A DNA stretch of 64,000 bases from Natronorubrum halalkaliphilum (GTDB lineage Archaea > Halobacteriota > Halobacteria > Halobacteriales > Natrialbaceae): NCBI RefSeq assembly GCF_009834785.1, contig NZ_WUYX01000029.1, forward strand, positions 62,001 to 126,000. Direction: 5' to 3'. Both the position numbers and the translations under genes were made by a program. The notes under the pieces are model-generated. The model was not told where the DNA came from and did no database searches. It was given only the letters and a program-made list of their open reading frames with translations. Numbering within the stretch: position 1 is the stretch's first letter; every line of letters starts with the position of its first letter. This document shows positions 60,247 to 64,000 of this stretch, piece after piece.

Positions 60247-60319
60247 GTTCGTCCGCCGAGTGTTCGGTTTCGGTGACTGAACCACGCTCGTTTTGGTCGT
60301 CGGGTCGTTACGTCCGCGT

Positions 60320-60940
60320 ATGACTGGACTCGAGGACCGATCGGTCGGCCGACGACGGCTCCTGGGCGCGTTCGGAGCGAGCGCAACGGTCGGTATCGCG
60401 GGGTGTCTGGGTGGAAACGGTGACGACGAGGGCGACGACTCCGAGGGCGATACCGGTGACACCGACGATATCGAGGTCACGCAGTCCTACCAGCCGAACG
60501 TCGAGCATCCGGGTGACGACCCGATCGACTTCGAGGGCGACCACAACTGTGCGGTCTGTAATATGACGGTGACGGACTACCCGCAGTGGCAGAGCCAACT
60601 CGCCCACGAGGACGGGGACGGGGCCGTCTTCGACACGCCGGGCTGTCTGCTCGCGTACATGGTCGCGACGGGTTCCGACTCGCCGATCGCCGGGGCCTGG
60701 ACGACCGAGTTCGAGTCCACCACCCTCATCGACGCCACCGAAGCGCACTTCGTTCGGGTCACCGAGACGGCCGCGACGGACGATCCGATGGGCGGCAGCC
60801 CGCGCGTCTTCGAGGAGTACGATGATGCCGTCGCGTACCTCGAGGACTGGGAGCACGAGGAGCTAACGGAGGACGACATCATCGAGTTCGATGATATCGA
60901 CGTCGAGACCGCGGCGATCTATCGGGAGAATCGGCTCTGA
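60320..60940 (+). CDS. NosL-like copper-binding lipoprotein
   Basis: 206 residues. Signal with RRR and lipobox IAGC (SVGRRRLLGAFGASATVGIAGC) predicts Tat export; a 25-residue acidic Gly/Asp linker follows. The mature domain has the NosL motif CAVCNM (near 79-84), DGDGAVFDTPGCLLAYM and FVRVTETAATDDPMGGSPRVFEEYDDA. NosL normally delivers copper to nitrous-oxide reductase; no nos genes are nearby, so the partner may be another cuproenzyme or lie elsewhere. Confidence 0.9.
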   Translation: MTGLEDRSVGRRRLLGAFGASATVGIAGCLGGNGDDEGDDSEGDTGDTDDIEVTQSYQPNVEHPGDDPIDFEGDHNCAVCNMTVTDYPQWQSQLAHEDGDGAVFDTPGCLLAYMVATGSDSPIAGAWTTEFESTTLIDATEAHFVRVTETAATDDPMGGSPRVFEEYDDAVAYLEDWEHEELTEDDIIEFDDIDVETAAIYRENRL

Positions 60941-61001
60941 TCGCGCTCGTGAAACTGGCCTGATAGCTCTGCCCGGCTGCCGACGGTAAAGACGTCCAGC
61001 C

Positions 61002-61871
61002 TCATTCTCGCCGCTGAATCAGGAGGACGCCAACGACGACCAGCGCGCCACCGAATACCGTCGTCGCCGTCACGGGTTCGCCGAGCACTGCGGTGCCGAG
61101 GACGACCGCTACGGCCGGTTCGGCCGTACTCACGATACTCGCTCTGCTCGCACCGATCCGCGACAGTCCGGCGTACAACAGGAGGATCGGGAGCGCGGTC
61201 GAGAGCAGCGACAGCGCGGTCAACACGCCCCAGGCCGTCGTCTCGGTCGCCGCGGGAATCCGAAACGTCCCCGTTCCGACGCCGAGCGCGAGAAAGACGA
61301 GTCCGGACGCCGGCAACACGTGTGCGGTCAACACCTGCGGCTCGATCGACTTGAGGACGCGCTCGCTGCCCATCACGTAGCCGGCGTAGCTGACGGCCCC
61401 GGCGAGGACGATGAGCACGCCCCGCGGATCCGCGCCGGCGGGGTCCGCGCCGACGATCAGGGCGACGCCCCCGAGGGAGAGACAGAGCGCCACGAGCATC
61501 GTCCGGCTTACTCGCCGGGGGTTCGTGACGATTCGGACGGTGACGACGATCGCCGGGTACGTGTAGAGGACGATCGCGACCAGCCCGGCGGTCAGATACT
61601 CGAGCCCCCAGAAGTAGAAGCCACTCATCGCGCCGAAGCCGGCGACGCCGAGCACGATCGCCCACACGAGTGAGCGTCCGGTGAGCAGGCGGAGCCGGCC
61701 GCGAAGTGCGAGCAGCGGCCAGAGAATCGCGGTCGCGATGGCGAACCGAAAGACGAGCACGGTCGGAATCGAGAGGCCGATGTCGCTCGCGACGGTCCCG
61801 AAAATACCGACGGCACCGAACCCCGTGGCGGACGCGAGGACGTACGCGATGCCGACCGACCGCTCGTTCAT
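61002..61871 (-). CDS. EamA/DMT-family transporter
   Basis: 289 residues with ten hydrophobic segments in two EamA repeats (1-140 and 150-289). Marks: SATGFGAVGIFGTVASDIGLSIPTVLVFRFAIATAILW and TALPILLLYAGLSRIGASRASIVSTAEPAVAVVLGTAVLGEPV (read in parts). DMT transporters export metabolites such as amino acids or nucleosides; substrate not readable. Divergent from a second EamA gene at 62081 with 209 bases between. Confidence 0.92.
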   Translation of the reverse strand: MNERSVGIAYVLASATGFGAVGIFGTVASDIGLSIPTVLVFRFAIATAILWPLLALRGRLRLLTGRSLVWAIVLGVAGFGAMSGFYFWGLEYLTAGLVAIVLYTYPAIVVTVRIVTNPRRVSRTMLVALCLSLGGVALIVGADPAGADPRGVLIVLAGAVSYAGYVMGSERVLKSIEPQVLTAHVLPASGLVFLALGVGTGTFRIPAATETTAWGVLTALSLLSTALPILLLYAGLSRIGASRASIVSTAEPAVAVVLGTAVLGEPVTATTVFGGALVVVGVLLIQRRE

Positions 61872-62080
61872 ACGGGACAGTACCTAATACGCACTGATAC
61901 CTGCGGCGATCCGCTGGGGGTTCGTCCGCCGTCCCGTTCGAGCCTTCTCTTCGAGTTTCGACTCGAGGCACACGTTCCGTTCCGAGGTCGGTCCGAAGAC
62001 TGCCCCTAACTGCACGTTTGGGCCCGAATCGAAGCGCCGTTTCGGAAGCGGTTTGGTTCCCCAGCGGATTGGACCACGAC

Positions 62081-62995
62081 GTGAACGCGTCCGATCTCGA
62101 GGTGACACCGGTCGTCGCTCTCGCGTTTGCGGTGTTCGCGGCGAGCACCAGCGCCATCCTGGTTCGCTGGAGCACGGCTCCGAGTTCGGTCGCGGCCTTC
62201 TACCGAGTGCTGTTCACGACGGCCATCGTCGCTCCCGTTGCCGTGCTCCGCTACCGGGAGGAGTTCTCGCGGCTCTCGCGGCGCGATCTCGGCTTCGCGG
62301 TCGTCGCCGGCGTCGCGCTCGCGGTCCACTTCGCGTCCTGGTTCGAGAGCCTGAACCACACGAGCGTCGCGGCGAGCGTGACGATCGTCCAGAGCCAGCC
62401 CATCTTCGTCGCGCTCGGCGCCGGGCTCCTTCTCGGCGAGCGGATCAACCGGGAAACGGTCATCGGCATCACGGTCGCCATCGTCGGTGCCGCCGCGATG
62501 TCGCTGGGTGACGCCGGCGAGGCACCCATCTCCGATGCGACGCTGTACGGCAACTCGCTGGCGCTGCTCGGAGCAGTCACCGTCGCCGCCTACGTCCTCG
62601 CCGGCCGATCGATCCGCCAGCGCGTCTCGCTGTTTCCATACGTCACCGTCGTCTACACCGCCTGTGCGCTGACGCTGTGCCTTCTCGTCGGGGCCCAGGG
62701 CCACGAGTTCGTCGCCTATCCGGCCCGCGAGTGGCTGCTCTTTCTCGGGATGGCTATCGGCCCCGGCGTTTTCGGGCACACCGTCGTCAACTGGGTGCTC
62801 GAGCACCTCGAGTCGGTCGTGGTGAGCGTCGCCTGGTTGGGCGAACCCGTCGGCGCGACGCTGCTCGCGCTCGTCTTGCTCGCCGAGGTTCCCGACGCGG
62901 TGACGATCGGTGGCGGGCTAGTCGTTCTGGCGGGAATCTACGTGACGACAATCGAGCGGGAACGACGGCGCGGGCCGACACAACGCGACGAGTAG
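62081..62995 (+). CDS. EamA/DMT-family transporter
   Basis: 304 residues, again two EamA repeats of five spans: VVALAFAVFAASTSAILVRWSTAPSSVAAFYRVLFTTAIVAPVAVL and LGMAIGPGVFGHTVVNWVLEHLESVVVSVAWLGEPVGATLLALVLLAEVP (read in parts). The start is uncertain: I choose GTG at 62081 (VNASDLEV) directly before the first span; an in-frame TTG at 62018 is the outer limit. It is only distantly like its divergent neighbour. Confidence 0.9.
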   Translation: MNASDLEVTPVVALAFAVFAASTSAILVRWSTAPSSVAAFYRVLFTTAIVAPVAVLRYREEFSRLSRRDLGFAVVAGVALAVHFASWFESLNHTSVAASVTIVQSQPIFVALGAGLLLGERINRETVIGITVAIVGAAAMSLGDAGEAPISDATLYGNSLALLGAVTVAAYVLAGRSIRQRVSLFPYVTVVYTACALTLCLLVGAQGHEFVAYPAREWLLFLGMAIGPGVFGHTVVNWVLEHLESVVVSVAWLGEPVGATLLALVLLAEVPDAVTIGGGLVVLAGIYVTTIERERRRGPTQRDE

Positions 62996-63007
62996 CCGTA
63001 GCGATCG

Positions 63008-63229
63008 TTATTCCGCCTCCGGGAGCGAGGTGAGATACTCCTCCCCGTCGTCGGTGATGACGTACACGCCGCCCGAAATCTGCCGAACGTAGCCGTCGGA
63101 CTGGAGCGTGGAACACCGGTTGGTGACCGTCACCGGATGGGTCTCGAGGGCCGCCGCCAGTACCCCTATTTCCGTCGGTCCTCGCTCGTCGAGGAGATCC
63201 AAGAGCCCTCGGGTCGAGCAGGCAGTCAT
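63008..63229 (-). CDS. Small winged-helix protein
   Basis: 73 residues from the ATG at 63229: LLDLLDERGPTEIGVLAAALETHPVTVTNRCSTLQSDGYVRQISGGVYVITDDGEEYL reads as a complete minimal winged helix. The frame stays open to 63511 but overlaps the promoter of the next gene. Single-gene unit beside the BKACE gene; it could regulate it. Confidence 0.78.
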   Translation of the reverse strand: MTACSTRGLLDLLDERGPTEIGVLAAALETHPVTVTNRCSTLQSDGYVRQISGGVYVITDDGEEYLTSLPEAE

Positions 63230-63305
63230 TAGGTAACACACATCACGGCAAAGAATGGCATAACCGTTTCGGTGTCGGTGACGAGAGCGGTCTTCCGATC
63301 GTTCG

Positions 63306-64000
63306 TCAGAGGCCGAGAATCTCCCGTGCCCGTGCTGGCGAGGCAACGTCCCGTCCGAGTTCCGCGGCGACGCGAACGACGCGTTCGACGAGTTGGGTGT
63401 TGCTCTCGGCGAGTTCGCCCCGCCGGTAGTAGACGTTGTCCTCGAGGCCGACGCGGACGTGGCCGCCGAAGAGGATTCCCATGGTCGCAAACGGCAGTTG
63501 GTGGCGACCAAAACCGAGCGTGTTGAACCGTGCGCCGTCGGGCAGTGTATCGATCGCGTTCAGGAAGTTCCGCGGCCGCGGCGGGGAGAGCGTACCGGGG
63601 CCGAAGATGAGCGTCGCGTAAACGGGATCGGCGAGCTCGTGGCGCTCGAGCAATCCGTGGACCTCGTTCAGGTGCCCGTCGTTGAACACCTCGAGTTCGG
63701 GCTTGATCCCGCGGTCGACCATCTCCTCGTGCAGGGAGTCGACCAGTCCGCGGGTGTTCTCGCTGGTGAGGTGGTCGTACCGGTTCAGCGGCCCCATATC
63801 GAGCGAGGCCATCTCCGGCGGCGGATCGGTTCGTAGCGGCAGGTGACGATCCGCGTCCGGAACGCCGGTGCCGCCGGTCGAGTGCTGGACGATCACGTCG
63901 TCGGCGTGGCGGCGAATCGCATCGTCGATCGCCTGGAAACGCTCGGTCTCGAACGTGCGTTCGCCGTTTTGATGTCGGGCGTGTACGTGGACGACGGACG
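63306..64000 (-). CDS. BKACE (DUF849) beta-keto acid cleavage enzyme, 5' part outside the window
   Basis: Truncated at its N-terminus by the window edge; the last 231 residues are here. BKACE enzymes cleave a beta-keto acid with acetyl-CoA, as in lysine fermentation (Kce). The HVHAR zinc-binding motif is visible near the truncated start, QHSTGGTG follows, and GHVRVGLEDN with the third-ligand Glu lies later, before the final helix. The substrate cannot be told. The start codon lies beyond base 64000. Confidence 0.88.
   Translation of the reverse strand, partial: SVVHVHARHQNGERTFETERFQAIDDAIRRHADDVIVQHSTGGTGVPDADRHLPLRTDPPPEMASLDMGPLNRYDHLTSENTRGLVDSLHEEMVDRGIKPELEVFNDGHLNEVHGLLERHELADPVYATLIFGPGTLSPPRPRNFLNAIDTLPDGARFNTLGFGRHQLPFATMGILFGGHVRVGLEDNVYYRRGELAESNTQLVERVVRVAAELGRDVASPARAREILGL

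Overview
The window reads as a piece of a haloarchaeal chromosome. The DNA is GC-rich, the proteins are acidic, and stop/start overlaps of the ATGA type are common. Many promoters place an AT-rich TATA element about 25-35 bases before the start codon, which suggests leaderless mRNAs. Archaeal and haloarchaeal markers include ribosomal proteins eS1 and uS15, the KEOPS subunit Pcc1, a HalX response regulator, HalOD1, a bacterio-opsin-activator type HTH protein, a TrmB regulator and an Rsm22 methyltransferase. A member of the Natrialbales (Natrinema/Haloterrigena-like) is plausible, but the genus is inference. I see no insertion sequence with a transposase, no CRISPR array and no rRNA. The only tRNA I find is tRNA-Ala(GGC) at 35032-35103.

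Layout. 1-1401: the start of a small membrane protein (minus strand), a UPF0212 protein and an XRE-CBS regulator. 1663-10255: a metal and urease block, with a zinc-type binding lipoprotein and permease (no ATPase gene beside them) followed by ureB-ureC-ureA-ureG-ureD-ureE-ureF, nearly all overlapping. 10384-14390: regulators (TrmB, two winged-helix proteins), an aldo/keto reductase and small genes. 14705-21005: DUF2332, a penicillin-acylase-family hydrolase, START-like proteins, and a flavin reductase divergent from a HxlR regulator. 21385-26205: purL, a HalX response regulator and a sensor kinase with degraded catalytic boxes. 26375-31717: an ornithine-cyclodeaminase-family enzyme, two FAD amine oxidoreductases and a two-domain acetyltransferase. 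32002-34636: the ribosomal/KEOPS operon rps15-recJ-like-pcc1-rps3ae. 35032-38913: tRNA-Ala and a gene-poor stretch of small proteins. 38986-44946: surE, rsm22, tyrA and others. 44964-53613: an M24 peptidase, lipoproteins, aroA, a thiolase, a phosphodiesterase-type hydrolase and aroC. 53903-60148: HTH and receiver proteins, the 2-oxoacid:ferredoxin oxidoreductase korAB and an Lrp regulator. 60320-64000: a NosL-like lipoprotein, two EamA transporters, a winged-helix protein and a truncated BKACE/DUF849 gene.

How genes work together. The urease genes encode all three structural subunits and the four maturation proteins. Two of the metal-handling proteins here (UreE and the ZnuA-like lipoprotein) carry very long His-rich stretches, which hints at heavy nickel/zinc buffering. 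aroA, aroC and tyrA are scattered but all serve aromatic amino acid synthesis. korA and korB form one enzyme.

The least expected signal is a family of 81-87 base palindromic elements at 14388-14468, 39847-39931, 51653-51737 and 51781-51867. Each begins with the stop codon of the gene before it, in the form TGATAC followed by GG or TG, and folds into a long hairpin. A longer relative may lie at 31769-31884. Other notable points are a scar of a second thiolase C-terminus at 50185-50221, a tandem pair of 14-base palindromic operators at 12473-12501, a pseudokinase next to the HalX regulator, and two possible structured RNAs (11426-11472 and 28718-28790).
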